64,000 nucleotides of DNA from Nonomuraea sp. NEAU-A123 (lineage in GTDB: Bacteria > Actinomycetota > Actinomycetes > Streptosporangiales > Streptosporangiaceae): the NCBI RefSeq assembly GCF_018603905.1, contig NZ_JAHFZZ010000010.1, positions 186,001 to 250,000 on the forward strand, written 5' to 3'. Under the pieces are notes generated by a model, which worked only from the letters and a program-made list of their open reading frames with translations, had not been told where the DNA came from and did not search any database. This document shows, in pieces, positions 1 to 8,924 of this stretch. How positions within the stretch are numbered: position 1 is the stretch's first letter; every line of letters begins with the position of its first letter. Position numbers and translations under genes: made by a program.

Positions 1-463
1 GATGCTGAGCCAGCTCGATCGGCGCCTCCTGCCAGCCCACGTAGTCGCTGAAGAAGTATTCGCGAAAGCGACTGAGCTGCCGGTCGTCGATGATGTCCGG
101 CCCGATCAGGTCCTTGACGCCGGTGCAGTAGACGTCGGCCAGGTAGCCGCAGACCGTCATCCGGTCCCAGGTGTGGCGCCGGGCCACCAGCACGGACACC
201 CTGCCGTCCAGCCCTTCGGCCGACGGCTTCTCGTCGGTCCAGTCGCGGGCGGGGTCGATGGTGAGGCCGGTGCTCCAGCCGACGTTGATCCAGCAGCCGG
301 CCACCTCGGGCTCCCCCGCCGCCGCGCTGCCCTCGGCCGCCACCGCGCGTACGAGCGGCGCCACCACCGACGGCGACACGCCCAGCGTGCGGGCGATCTC
401 CTTCGGAGACCGGCCTTCGGCTCGCAGCTCGCGTACCCGGTTCTTCAGTTCTGCGCTGTCCAC
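1..463 (-). CDS. helix-turn-helix protein, 3' end outside window
   Basis: The first 154 residues are visible, read from a GTG at 463; the rest lies beyond position 1. The N-terminus holds a resolvase-like helix-turn-helix (ELKNRVRELRAEGRSPKEIA then RTLGVSPSVVAPLVR, residues 5-40). An alpha/beta region follows with a WTDEKPSAEG segment and a conserved-looking CGYLADVYCTGVKDL stretch. This layout is familiar from actinobacterial proteins annotated only as helix-turn-helix domain-containing. The HTH suggests DNA binding; the role of the rest is unknown. It is divergent from the esterase at 572. Confidence 0.7.
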   Translation of the reverse strand, partial: MDSAELKNRVRELRAEGRSPKEIARTLGVSPSVVAPLVRAVAAEGSAAAGEPEVAGCWINVGWSTGLTIDPARDWTDEKPSAEGLDGRVSVLVARRHTWDRMTVCGYLADVYCTGVKDLIGPDIIDDRQLSRFREYFFSDYVGWQEAPIELAQH

Positions 464-571
464 GGACGAAGCCTAGCGACTCCCGACGCCCCGGACGGCC
501 GCGCGCCGCCGGGGCGGAGATGGCAGGCTGATCTCACGAGTCCATGCGGGGTCGAGAACGGGAGAAAATCC

Positions 572-1606
572 ATGCTGCCCTGGTCCGACGAGCTCGCCGG
601 CCGCCTCGACCCCAACGTCATCGACAGCGAGCTGCTGCGCGGCAACCCCCTCGGGGACCCGCACGAGCGGCCCCTGTACGTGTACGTCCCTCCGGGGTAC
701 GACGACCACCCCGACCGGCGCTACCCGACCATCTACGTGCTGCAGGGCTACACCGGGCATGTCGCCATGTGGTTCAACCGGACGCCGTTCCGCCGGACGT
801 ATCCGGAGCTGGCGGACGGCGTGTTCGCGGCCGGTGACGTGCCGCCCGCGATCGTCGTGTACGTCGACGCGTGGACCTCGCTGGCTGGCAGCCAGTACCT
901 CGACTCGCCCGCGACCGGCCGCTACCACTCCTACCTGTGCGACGAGGTCGTGCCGTGGGTGGACGCCCGCTACCGCACGCTGGCCGGCCGCGACCACCGG
1001 GCGGTCACCGGCAAGTCCAGCGGGGGCGGCGGGGCGATGGTCACCGCCATGCTGCGGCCGGACGTGTTCGGGGCGCTGGCCACTCATGCGGGCGACTCGC
1101 TGTTCGACGTCAGCGTCCGTGCCATGTTGCCGCCGGTCGTGCGGCTGTTGCGTGACATGTACGGCGGTTCGTACGACAAGTTCCTGGCCGACTTCCGCAG
1201 CAGGATCGCCGGGACCAGGGAAGGCGACCTCGAACTGCTGGAGATGTACGCCTACGCGGCGGCGTACTCGGCCGACGCGGACGGCACGGTACGTCTGCCG
1301 TTCGACGACACGGGCGCCGTCATACCCGAGGTGTGGGAGCGCTGGCTGGCCCGCGACCCGGTGGTGATGGCGACCCGGCCCGGGTACGCCGAAGCGTTGC
1401 GGTCGATGCGGGCGATCTGGGTCGACGCGGGCACCAAGGACGAGTACTACCTGGACTTCGGCGCCACGGCGTTCCGGCGGGCGCTGGAGGCGGCGGGGGT
1501 GCCGGACGAGCGGATCTACTTCGAACTCTTCGACGCCGGGCACGGCGCGATCGAGTATCGCTACCCGCTGGCCCTGGCCTGGCTGAGCCGCCGCCTCTCG
1601 CCTTAA
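572..1606 (+). CDS. esterase D/enterochelin-esterase-like alpha/beta hydrolase
   Basis: The protein has 344 residues of the esterase D (PF00756) fold. Seen: the early PLYVYVPPGY and YPTIYVLQGY strands, an oxyanion/cap region, the nucleophile elbow GKSSGGGGAM, a candidate acid in VDAGTKDEYY and the C-terminal histidine in DAGHGAIEYR. No signal peptide is visible, so it is predicted cytoplasmic. Start: ATG at 572 follows GGGAGAA with correct spacing. The frame is open back to position 2, but the upstream part is low-complexity and antisense to the HTH gene. The substrate is unknown; S-formylglutathione, siderophore and acyl esters are all possible. Confidence 0.85.
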   Translation: MLPWSDELAGRLDPNVIDSELLRGNPLGDPHERPLYVYVPPGYDDHPDRRYPTIYVLQGYTGHVAMWFNRTPFRRTYPELADGVFAAGDVPPAIVVYVDAWTSLAGSQYLDSPATGRYHSYLCDEVVPWVDARYRTLAGRDHRAVTGKSSGGGGAMVTAMLRPDVFGALATHAGDSLFDVSVRAMLPPVVRLLRDMYGGSYDKFLADFRSRIAGTREGDLELLEMYAYAAAYSADADGTVRLPFDDTGAVIPEVWERWLARDPVVMATRPGYAEALRSMRAIWVDAGTKDEYYLDFGATAFRRALEAAGVPDERIYFELFDAGHGAIEYRYPLALAWLSRRLSP

Positions 1607-1685
1607 GACCGCTTGAAGGAGATCGTAAGTACCGACCGGCATCGTGGATCTCGTCGGAAGCTGAACCGCGGAGAAGGGCACCACG

Positions 1686-1820
1686 ATGAGCCAGACCGCC
1701 GAGATCGAGATCACCCGGATCTACGACGCCTCCCGCGAGCAGGTGTACGCCGCCTGGACCCGTCCCGAAGAGTTCTCCCAGTGGTTCCGAGCACCTCACC
1801 CGGGCGTGACCCGGACCCAC
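1686..1820 (+). pseudogene. 5' stub of an SRPBCC/AHSA1-family gene
   Basis: An ATG preceded by GGAGAAGGG opens a reading frame whose first ~36 residues match the start of AHSA1/SRPBCC proteins (EIEITRIYDASREQVYAAWT, then RPEEFSQWF). After that, homology stops abruptly and the frame runs antisense through the 3' end of the SARP gene at 1826. SRPBCC proteins normally have about 140-160 residues, so three quarters of the gene is gone. A deletion at the junction with the minus-strand regulator is the simplest explanation. The start signals are intact, so a short peptide could still be made. Confidence 0.6.
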
Positions 1821-1825
1821 ACGCG

Positions 1826-4800
1826 TCAGGCCAGGCCGGCCGCGTCGTCGAGCTTCAGTCTGCCGCCCCGCTCGTACGCGGCGCCGAACTCCGCCTCGCC
1901 CAGCGCCTCCACGGCCGCCCCGGTGACCCGCGTGATCTCGGCCAGTTCCGACGGAGCGGCGGGCGTCTGGTTGTGTTCGCGGACTCCCGCCGCCAGCCCC
2001 AGCAACTGGGCCGCGCGCTCGTGGTCACCTCCGGCGGCCACGGCGGCGGCCAGGCCCTCCACGGCCCACGTCGCCGAGCGCGGGTCGCCGATGCGCTGCG
2101 CGGCCGTCAGGGCCTCCAGGTGCAGGTTCTTGGCGGTCGCGGCGTCGCCGCGCAGCTCGGTCAGGTAGCCGAGCTCGACGAGCGTGTCCGGCAGGTGCAG
2201 GGCGGGCTCGACGCCGGGACCCCGGGGGATCCCTTCGAGCAGGTGGTTCAGGTGCTGCTCCGCCAGGTCGAGGTGGCCGCCCCGGCGCTCGGCGTAGGCG
2301 AGGCCCATCTCGGACATGATCGAGATCTCTCGATGGCCCTGCCCGGAGGCGATGCGCAGGGCCTGCCCGCACAGCTCCATGGCCCGCTCGTACTCGCCCA
2401 CCCCGAGCGCCATCCAGCCCAGCCAGGCGGTGCGTCCGGCCACCTCCGGCCAGAGCCCGAGGTCCTCCGCCATCCGCAGCCCGTCCGCGAACAGCCGCCT
2501 GGCCCGCTCCGCGTCGCCCCCCATCTCGGCCAGCCCGCCGAGCCACTCCGTGGCCTGGAGCACTCCCCACCGGTCGCCGAGCTGCCGGAACAGCCGCGCG
2601 CTCTCCTCACCGTCGCGTTCCAGGGCCACGAAGTCCCGCTGTGTGAAGGCGTCCCGCGCCCGCCGGCTCAGCGCCGCCGCGATCCCCCACTGGTCGCCCA
2701 TGGCCCTGAACGTGGCCAGCGCGCTCGACACCAGCTCCTGCCCGGTCAGCATGTCGGGCACCGCCCACCCGAGGAACCACTCGGCCCTGGCCCGCCCACC
2801 CGAATCCTCGATCCGATCGAGAGCGGACCGCCAGTCGACATCCTCCCCAAGCTTGAGAGCGAACCCCGCCCGCCACGCCCCCGCCCTCGCCCTCGCGACC
2901 GCCACAGCGCCGCCCTCAACAGCGCCGCCCTCAACAGCGTCATGCTCAACAGCCGCGCCGTCCGCGATGGCCAGCGCCGACTCCAGCGACCGTCGCCCCT
3001 CGGCCAGCCGGCCGCGCAGCACCCAATACCAGGCCAGCGCGTTCACCAGCGTCAGCGCACCGGCCGCGTCGCCCGCCCCGGCCGCCGTGTCGAGCGCCGC
3101 CCGCGTGTTCGCGGCCTCCGCGTCCAGCCGCAGCAGCCACTCCCGCTGGGAGTGCCCATAGAGGAACGGCTCAGCCTGTACGGCCAGCGCCGTGTAGTAG
3201 GCCGCGTGCGCCTGCCGTACCCGATCCAGCTCGCCCGCCTCCGGCAACCGCTCCAGGCAGTACTCCGCCACCGACTCCAGCAACCGGTACCGCATGCCCG
3301 CCGTACCGTCGGCCACGACCACCAGGGAGCGGTCGACCAGCCGCGCGAGCAGGTCGAGCACGTCGAGCCCGTCCTCCGCGCAGGTCTCCTCGGCGGCTTC
3401 CAGGGTGCAGCCGTCCGCGTGGACGGCCAGGCGGCGCAGGACGGCGCGTTCGGGCTCGGTCAGCAGTTGCCAGCTCCAGTCGATCACCGCCATCAGCGTC
3501 TGCTGGCGCGGCGGCGCGCCGCGCTGCCCGGAGGCGAGCAGCCGGAACCGGTCGTCGAGCCGGGCCACCACCCCTTGTACGCCGAGCGCGCGCACCCGGG
3601 TCGCCGCCAGCTCCAGGGCCAGCGGGATCCCGTCGAGCCGCTGGCAGAGCTGCGCGACCGCCCCGGCGTTGCCCGCGTCGAGGGTGAAGCCGGGGGCCGA
3701 GGCGGCGGCCCGCGCCACGAACAGCCGGACCGCGTCGGCCCGCGCCACCTCGCCCGGGTCGGTGCCGACCGGCACGTCCAGCGGCGGCACGCTCCACAGC
3801 ACCTCGCCGGCCACCGCCAGCGGTTCCCTGCTGGTGGCCAGCACGCGCAGCCCGGGAGCGGTCCGCAGCAGCCGTCCGGCCAGCTCGGCGACCTGCTCGA
3901 TCACGTGCTCGCAGTTGTCCAGGACGAGCAGGAGCTGCCGGGAGCGCAGCGCCCCGGCCAGCCGGTCGGCGAGCGGCGTCCCGTCGGACTCCTCGCGAAT
4001 GTCGAGCGCCGCCGCGACGGTCTCCGCCACCACCCGCTCGTCGACACCCGACCGAACTCGCTCAGCGCGGTCCACCACCCGTTCGTCGGCGTCCGGTGAG
4101 CGGGTTCCTCGGTCGAGGGGGGCGAGTTCGACCAGCCAGGCGCCGTCGGCGTACGTGTCGGCGAGCCGGGTGGCGGTCTCCAGGGCCAGCCGCGTCTTGC
4201 CGACGCCGCCGCTGCCGGTCAGGGTGACGAGCCTGCTGTGCTCCAGGAGCGTCCGGACCTCGGCCAGCGCGCCGTCCCGCCCGATCAGGTCGCTGAGCGA
4301 GGCGGGCAGATTCGTGGCGGGCCGGGGCGCGGGGCTGCTCAGGGCCGGGTCCTGGCCGAGGATCGCCTGGTGCAGCGCGACCAGCTCGGGCGCGGGATCG
4401 AGGCCGAGCTCCTCGGCCAGCCGCTCGCGCAGGTCGGCGTAGCTCACGAGCGCCTCGCTCTGCCGTCCCGCGCGGTAGAGCGCTCGCATGTGTACGGCCC
4501 GCAGCCGCTCCCTGAGCGGGTGCCGGTCCACCAGGTCGCCGAGCTCGCCGACGAGCAGGCCGTGCTCGCCCAGCTCCAGGCGCGCCTCGGCCTGCTGTTC
4601 CAGGGCGGAGAGCCGCTGCTCCTCCAGCCGGAGGATCGCGGACCTGGTGTACTCCTCGTCGGCGAAGTCGGCGAACGCCGGGCCGCGCCACAGCGCGAGC
4701 GCGTCGGACAGCAGCTCCGCCTTGGTCCGTGGGCTCTCGGCCGTCTCGGCCCGGGCCAGCAGCTCGGCGAAGCGCGCGGCGTCGACCGTACCCTCGGCGG

Positions 4801-5086
4801 CCTTGAGCAGGTAGCCGGGCGCACGTGAGATGACCAGGTTCTTGCCGCCCGGCTCGGCGTCCTCCAGCGCGCGCCGTAGCTGCGAGACCCGCACCTGGAG
4901 CGCACCCACGGAGTTGCCCGGCGGCTCACCGGCCCACAGGTCGTCCACGAGCCGATCGGACGACACCGGCCGCCCCTCGTCCACCAGCAGGTCGGCGAGG
5001 AGCGCACGGACCTTCAACCCGGGGATCGTGACCGGCTCCCCCTGGTCGGTCCATACGGCCAGCGGCCCTAGCACCCCAAAGCGCAT
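1826..5086 (-). CDS. SARP/AfsR-type regulator with BTAD, NB-ARC-like ATPase and TPR-like tail
   Basis: This is a 1086-residue transcriptional regulator. Domains in order: OmpR-type winged helix (about 1-92, VRALLADLLVDEGRPVSSDR), bacterial transcriptional activator domain (about 97-242), a STAND/NB-ARC-like NTPase with Walker A GSGGVGKTRLAL near residue 290 and a Walker B-like RQLLLVLDNCE, then helical repeats to the end. Family members activate secondary-metabolism or stress genes after nucleotide-driven oligomerisation. Start: ATG 5086 (AGGGTGG upstream) gives the canonical MRFGVLGPL; an in-frame GTG at 5095 is possible. A low-complexity Ala/Gly/Val insert near residue 725 comes from a short DNA repeat at 2913-2945. 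No biosynthetic genes adjoin it, so the target is unknown. Confidence 0.9.
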   Translation of the reverse strand: MRFGVLGPLAVWTDQGEPVTIPGLKVRALLADLLVDEGRPVSSDRLVDDLWAGEPPGNSVGALQVRVSQLRRALEDAEPGGKNLVISRAPGYLLKAAEGTVDAARFAELLARAETAESPRTKAELLSDALALWRGPAFADFADEEYTRSAILRLEEQRLSALEQQAEARLELGEHGLLVGELGDLVDRHPLRERLRAVHMRALYRAGRQSEALVSYADLRERLAEELGLDPAPELVALHQAILGQDPALSSPAPRPATNLPASLSDLIGRDGALAEVRTLLEHSRLVTLTGSGGVGKTRLALETATRLADTYADGAWLVELAPLDRGTRSPDADERVVDRAERVRSGVDERVVAETVAAALDIREESDGTPLADRLAGALRSRQLLLVLDNCEHVIEQVAELAGRLLRTAPGLRVLATSREPLAVAGEVLWSVPPLDVPVGTDPGEVARADAVRLFVARAAASAPGFTLDAGNAGAVAQLCQRLDGIPLALELAATRVRALGVQGVVARLDDRFRLLASGQRGAPPRQQTLMAVIDWSWQLLTEPERAVLRRLAVHADGCTLEAAEETCAEDGLDVLDLLARLVDRSLVVVADGTAGMRYRLLESVAEYCLERLPEAGELDRVRQAHAAYYTALAVQAEPFLYGHSQREWLLRLDAEAANTRAALDTAAGAGDAAGALTLVNALAWYWVLRGRLAEGRRSLESALAIADGAAVEHDAVEGGAVEGGAVAVARARAGAWRAGFALKLGEDVDWRSALDRIEDSGGRARAEWFLGWAVPDMLTGQELVSSALATFRAMGDQWGIAAALSRRARDAFTQRDFVALERDGEESARLFRQLGDRWGVLQATEWLGGLAEMGGDAERARRLFADGLRMAEDLGLWPEVAGRTAWLGWMALGVGEYERAMELCGQALRIASGQGHREISIMSEMGLAYAERRGGHLDLAEQHLNHLLEGIPRGPGVEPALHLPDTLVELGYLTELRGDAATAKNLHLEALTAAQRIGDPRSATWAVEGLAAAVAAGGDHERAAQLLGLAAGVREHNQTPAAPSELAEITRVTGAAVEALGEAEFGAAYERGGRLKLDDAAGLA

Positions 5087-5208
5087 AGGAGCCACCCTAA
5101 GCGCACGAGAAGTGGATCTAAAGGCTGTTCCAGCACGGTGGAGGCAACGGAAAGGGGACCGCCATGTCCCCGAGCGGGAGATGTCGGCCGTCGCATGAGA
5201 CGTGAGGC

Positions 5209-5236
5209 ACCGGACCGGCTCGGCAGCCGATCCGGT
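5209..5236 (-). terminator. hairpin terminator of the 10.2-5.3 kb operon
   Basis: A 12-bp stem with one mismatch and a 4-nt CGGC loop (ACCGGACCGGCT / AGCCGATCCGGT) lies about 50 bases past the stop of the acetylhydrolase gene at 5287. There is no U-tract, as is common for actinomycete terminators. It sits between two minus-strand units. Confidence 0.5.
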
Positions 5237-5286
5237 GTTCTGGTGCGTCCGGCCCGATCGCCGAGGAGCTCAAGATGCGCGGAGCC

Positions 5287-6456
5287 TCACGATTGACCAC
5301 AGGTCGCGGGGCAGAATTTGACCTCGGGGTAGCGCGATGACGGCTTGTCCAGGAGGGACTGCTGCCGCGACTTCAGATGCTGGTCGAGGAAGGCCGCCAC
5401 GTACGTACGGGTGAGCTCGACGGAGCGCGCCCCGGGCAGAATGCCGTAGGGGGGCGTGATGCCGAGGGCGCCCGACATCAGCGGGCCGTCGGTGAAGGAC
5501 TGGTGTTCCGCGCCGGACAGCACGATCCAGCGCTTCCACCCGGTCAGCAGCTTCCAGTCGCGGTCCCACGAATTGTCACGACCGCCAGGGATGTGCTGCG
5601 GAGAGCCCATGAACATGAACGGCCGGGTGAACCCGCTCTTGGGGATCCGTGCGTAGGTGGTGCCGTCCATGTCGATCCCGGCGCGTACCCGGGAGTCCTT
5701 CACCATGGCCGCCATGGCGCCGGCCCCGCCGATCGACTGGCCGACCATCGCGACGCGGGAGCGGTCGATCCGGTCGGAACCATCCCACTTCGCCGGCAGT
5801 TGGTCGAGCACGAACGAGACGTCGGCCGCCCGGCCCTGGATCACCCCCGTGCCGAAGCCCGGGTCCGTGTCGCTGTCGCACGCGAGGCACTCCGCGACCC
5901 GCCCGTCGGACAAGGTCGTGGCGTAGCTCTCGTAGGTGTGGTCGATCCCGGCCACGACGTACCCCCGGCTGGCCAGGTCCTCGGCCAGGGACGTGAGTGT
6001 GCTCATCGGCTTGGTGAAGCCAGGGGAGACCACCACCAGCGGCAACTTCCGCCCCGCCGGTTCGGCGTCTTGGATGGCGTTCGTTCGCGTCTTGCTCAGC
6101 GTGTCGTCCGGCACGCCACTGATCCTCAAGCCCTTCAGCATGAGCTCTGATTCCTTCGGCGTCATGTACGGCGCCCGCTGCCCGTCCCGTCGCTTGGTCG
6201 GATACCACAGGGTGACCTTGAGCTCCCTGGCGTCGACGTCGAGGTTCCAGGGATCGGGACGGGAGGTGTCCTTCAGATACAGGGCGGTGGTGCCGACCGG
6301 ATGGGCGCCGGTCGGGGCGGGCAGGGTGGCGGGGCCGGTCGACGTCGCCGACGGCTTGGCAGCGGACCGGGGCGGCGCGGGTGCGGAGCAGGCGGACGCG
6401 GCCAGGACGGCCAGTCCTGCGGCGACTGCCAAGAGCTGTCTCATGGAGAGGTCCAT
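5287..6456 (-). CDS. PAF-acetylhydrolase-like secreted alpha/beta hydrolase (probable lipoprotein)
   Basis: This 389-residue hydrolase has an N-terminal hydrophobic stretch ending in LAASAC, a weak lipobox, so it is probably a membrane-anchored lipoprotein. The catalytic fold shows the nucleophile elbow VGQSIGGAGAM, an acid candidate in AGIDMDGTTY and the histidine in SGAEHQSFTD, the pattern of PAF-acetylhydrolase isoform II-like esterases. The ATG at 6456 directly abuts the upstream TGA, suggesting translational coupling; ATG 6444 is an alternative. It is the last gene of a five-gene operon behind an S41 protease. A paralogue lies at 12588. The substrate, likely a lipid or short acyl ester, is inferred. 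Confidence 0.8.
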   Translation of the reverse strand: MDLSMRQLLAVAAGLAVLAASACSAPAPPRSAAKPSATSTGPATLPAPTGAHPVGTTALYLKDTSRPDPWNLDVDARELKVTLWYPTKRRDGQRAPYMTPKESELMLKGLRISGVPDDTLSKTRTNAIQDAEPAGRKLPLVVVSPGFTKPMSTLTSLAEDLASRGYVVAGIDHTYESYATTLSDGRVAECLACDSDTDPGFGTGVIQGRAADVSFVLDQLPAKWDGSDRIDRSRVAMVGQSIGGAGAMAAMVKDSRVRAGIDMDGTTYARIPKSGFTRPFMFMGSPQHIPGGRDNSWDRDWKLLTGWKRWIVLSGAEHQSFTDGPLMSGALGITPPYGILPGARSVELTRTYVAAFLDQHLKSRQQSLLDKPSSRYPEVKFCPATCGQS

Positions 6457-7875
6457 TCACTTGCTCAACAAGGTCAGGGCCTTGGCCAGGGCGGGGTCGC
6501 GTCCGGCGGCCGCGTCCTTCGAGGTCAGGGGTACGTAGTGGTCGGGCGGCACGCCGATCCGGTCGATCACCTCGCGGTTGGGCCCCAGGTGATGCCTGGC
6601 GGGAAAGCCCAGCAACGTGTTGTTGCGCAGCAGATACCCCTGCGCCGGGCCGGAGATGACGCCGGCGGTTCTGGTGCCGACCAGCAGGCCGGCCCGCAGG
6701 TCCTTGATAGCGGAGCTGAAGTGCTCGCAGGCCGAGGCGCAACTGCGGTCGGTGAGCACCATCAGCGGCAGGTTGACCAGATCAACGGTGTCGTCGGTCC
6801 GCGAGGTCTCGCACTTGCCGTCCACGGTGCACTGGTAGGCGGTGACCTTGCCGTGGACGAACGCGCTCACCAGCCGGGTCGCCTCCAAAGGGCTGCCGCC
6901 GCCGTTCCCGCGCAGGTCCAGCACGACGCCGGTAAGGGTCCGGCCGGTGCGCAGCCTGGAGATGGCCTTGAGAACCCTGTTCGCGGAGTCGGGAGCGAAT
7001 CCGGTCATCCGTACGTAGGCGATGCTGTCGTCCAGCAGCTTCGACCGCACCACTTGCAGGGCGGCCAGATCCCGCTGGAACAGGCCGGGCTTGAGCGTCA
7101 CGCTCCAGCGGCGGCCGGTGCTCTGCCGCAGCAGCCGCAGCCGGACCGGACGCGCTTCCGGATACTGCGGGTAGAGGGCGTTGATCGCGGGGGTGGCCTT
7201 CCCCCCGATGAAGGGCGCCGATCCGTTGATCGATTCGACAATGTCGCCCGCGCGCAACCCGGCGGCCTGCGCCGCGCCACCCTGGACAGTGGTGACGAAC
7301 AGCGGGGGGACGGCGACGCCGGGATTGCCGCCCACCTGCGGGCCGTTGACGTTCGCCTGGAGACCCAGGCCGTAGCCGTCACCCTCGTAGTAGTCGGGCG
7401 GCCGCTTGGCGTCGTGCGTCCAGCGGGCGTGATTGTCGCCGAGGGCGGACACGATGGCCTCGAGGGTGACGATGGCCAGCTTGTCGCGCAGGCCGGGCAC
7501 CTGATCGGTGACCTTCCGATAGGCGTTCTCGAAAGCGGTCCAGTCGGCTTTGCGGTCGCCGGTCAGCGCCGGCATGGTGGCCTCGGGCAGGTCGCGCCCG
7601 TTGCGGTTGAGTTCCTGGGTCAGGGCGACGAATCCGGCGGTCAGCAGCGAACGGGCGTCCAGCGTGGCGCCGCTGTAGTAGGTGCCGAGGATGCAGAAGT
7701 ACGCCTGCTCGATGACGTCGATCGTGGTGGGCGTCTCCGCTTCGGGGGTTCGCTGGGGCGGCGCGCAGACCGTACTGGCTGCCGCGCTCGCCTGGCCGCG
7801 CGGTGGCGCCGGAGCTGTGCAGGCCGCGGCCAGAAGGAGGGCGAGCCCGGCGGCCGCGGTTCTGATGACGGTCAT
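6457..7875 (-). CDS. S41 family C-terminal-processing peptidase, exported
   Basis: A 472-residue protein with an N-terminal signal (AAAGLALLLAAACTAPAPP), so exported and possibly lipidated. Order: helical N-terminal region, a PDZ-like segment (VQGGAAQAAGLRAGDIVESI) and the S41 catalytic core with VVLDLRGNGGG and DRSCASACEHFSSAIKDL, where the nucleophile Ser lies and a downstream Lys may be the base. The frame is open upstream to 8034, but ATG 7875 is chosen because it gives the signal peptide and overlaps the permease stop as ATGA. The neighbours suggest that it acts outside the membrane alongside an ABC exporter. Confidence 0.85.
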   Translation of the reverse strand: MTVIRTAAAGLALLLAAACTAPAPPRGQASAAASTVCAPPQRTPEAETPTTIDVIEQAYFCILGTYYSGATLDARSLLTAGFVALTQELNRNGRDLPEATMPALTGDRKADWTAFENAYRKVTDQVPGLRDKLAIVTLEAIVSALGDNHARWTHDAKRPPDYYEGDGYGLGLQANVNGPQVGGNPGVAVPPLFVTTVQGGAAQAAGLRAGDIVESINGSAPFIGGKATPAINALYPQYPEARPVRLRLLRQSTGRRWSVTLKPGLFQRDLAALQVVRSKLLDDSIAYVRMTGFAPDSANRVLKAISRLRTGRTLTGVVLDLRGNGGGSPLEATRLVSAFVHGKVTAYQCTVDGKCETSRTDDTVDLVNLPLMVLTDRSCASACEHFSSAIKDLRAGLLVGTRTAGVISGPAQGYLLRNNTLLGFPARHHLGPNREVIDRIGVPPDHYVPLTSKDAAAGRDPALAKALTLLSK

Positions 7876-8924
7876 GACAGCCGTCTCCGGATCCACCAGA
7901 AGGAGAGCCACGTGAGGCCGAGGGTGAGCAGGGCGTAGATCCCGGTCTCGATCCACTGGAAGGGCCAGAAACGGTCGAGGGGCTGGTAGGTCGCCTGCTG
8001 CCGGTAGCCGAGCCGGTTGATCTCCGCCGGGCACATGCCCATGCCCTGCTGTCCCGACGGTGAGCAGGGTCCCGACGTCGTCGAGACCTGGACGCTCCCG
8101 ACTCCGGGTTCGGGGCCGGCGACCGGACGTCCGGACGAATCGAGGAGATTGTTGGACAGGACCCAGGCGCCCGCGTGGCCGGGAACAGAATCATTCAGTC
8201 GAACCTCCACATATCCGCCTCGGTCCCGGTTTATACCGAAGCCGTCCACGTTCGCCTCGCTGAGCTCGAAGGTCGAGGTGACCGGGGTCATCAGATGGGG
8301 CCGGACCAGCAGCGGCATGGCGAGCTGGATCGCGACAAAAACTGCCAGGGTGATGGCCATGGCGGGCAGCGTGCGGCGCACCATCATGCCCACGGTCACG
8401 CCCAGGACGAAGGCGAAGGCCGCGTACCCCAGCGGGGCGATGCCGCGCGCGCCGAACACCAGGGGAGCCATCAAGGCCAAACCGCCCGGGGCCGACTTGT
8501 CCAGGGGATCGGACCACCAGGTCACCGCGAGGCCGCACAGTCCGGTGGCGGCCGCGGCGACCAGGCCGGTGAGCCCGAGCTTGACCGCCAGCCAGCGGGC
8601 GCGGGTGATGCTCTGGTTCCACACCAGCAGATGCGTGCCCGCCTCCAGCTCGCGGGTGATCAGCGGCGCTCCCCAGAAGAGCCCGGCGAGGGCGGGCAGG
8701 AGCAGCACGACCAGGGACAGGGCCATGAAGGGCGTTTCGTACGCGCCGAAGAAGCGGTCGTAGAAGCGGACGCAGGTGTTGTCCTGGACACAGCCGGCGA
8801 TCCCGGTGGAATAGTCGGCGGCCAGTTTCGGGCCGGTCAGGGCCAGGACGACGGCGAGGATGACGAGCAGGCCGGCCATCATCACGGCCGCGCCTCGGAA
8901 CTGGCGCCAGGTCAGCCAGATCAT
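7872..8924 (-). CDS. ABC transporter permease (ABC-2 type)
   Basis: A 350-residue membrane protein starting MIWLTWRQFRG, typical of permeases paired with YtrA-regulated ATPases. It has about six hydrophobic segments: near 15-32, 70-90, 112-132, 150-175, 185-205 and a last one near 325-345. A large extracytoplasmic loop with several cysteines lies between the last two. It overlaps the ATPase stop by one base (TGATG) and the S41 gene by four, so the unit is translationally coupled. The substrate cannot be told from sequence. Confidence 0.85.
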   Translation of the reverse strand: MIWLTWRQFRGAAVMMAGLLVILAVVLALTGPKLAADYSTGIAGCVQDNTCVRFYDRFFGAYETPFMALSLVVLLLPALAGLFWGAPLITRELEAGTHLLVWNQSITRARWLAVKLGLTGLVAAAATGLCGLAVTWWSDPLDKSAPGGLALMAPLVFGARGIAPLGYAAFAFVLGVTVGMMVRRTLPAMAITLAVFVAIQLAMPLLVRPHLMTPVTSTFELSEANVDGFGINRDRGGYVEVRLNDSVPGHAGAWVLSNNLLDSSGRPVAGPEPGVGSVQVSTTSGPCSPSGQQGMGMCPAEINRLGYRQQATYQPLDRFWPFQWIETGIYALLTLGLTWLSFWWIRRRLS

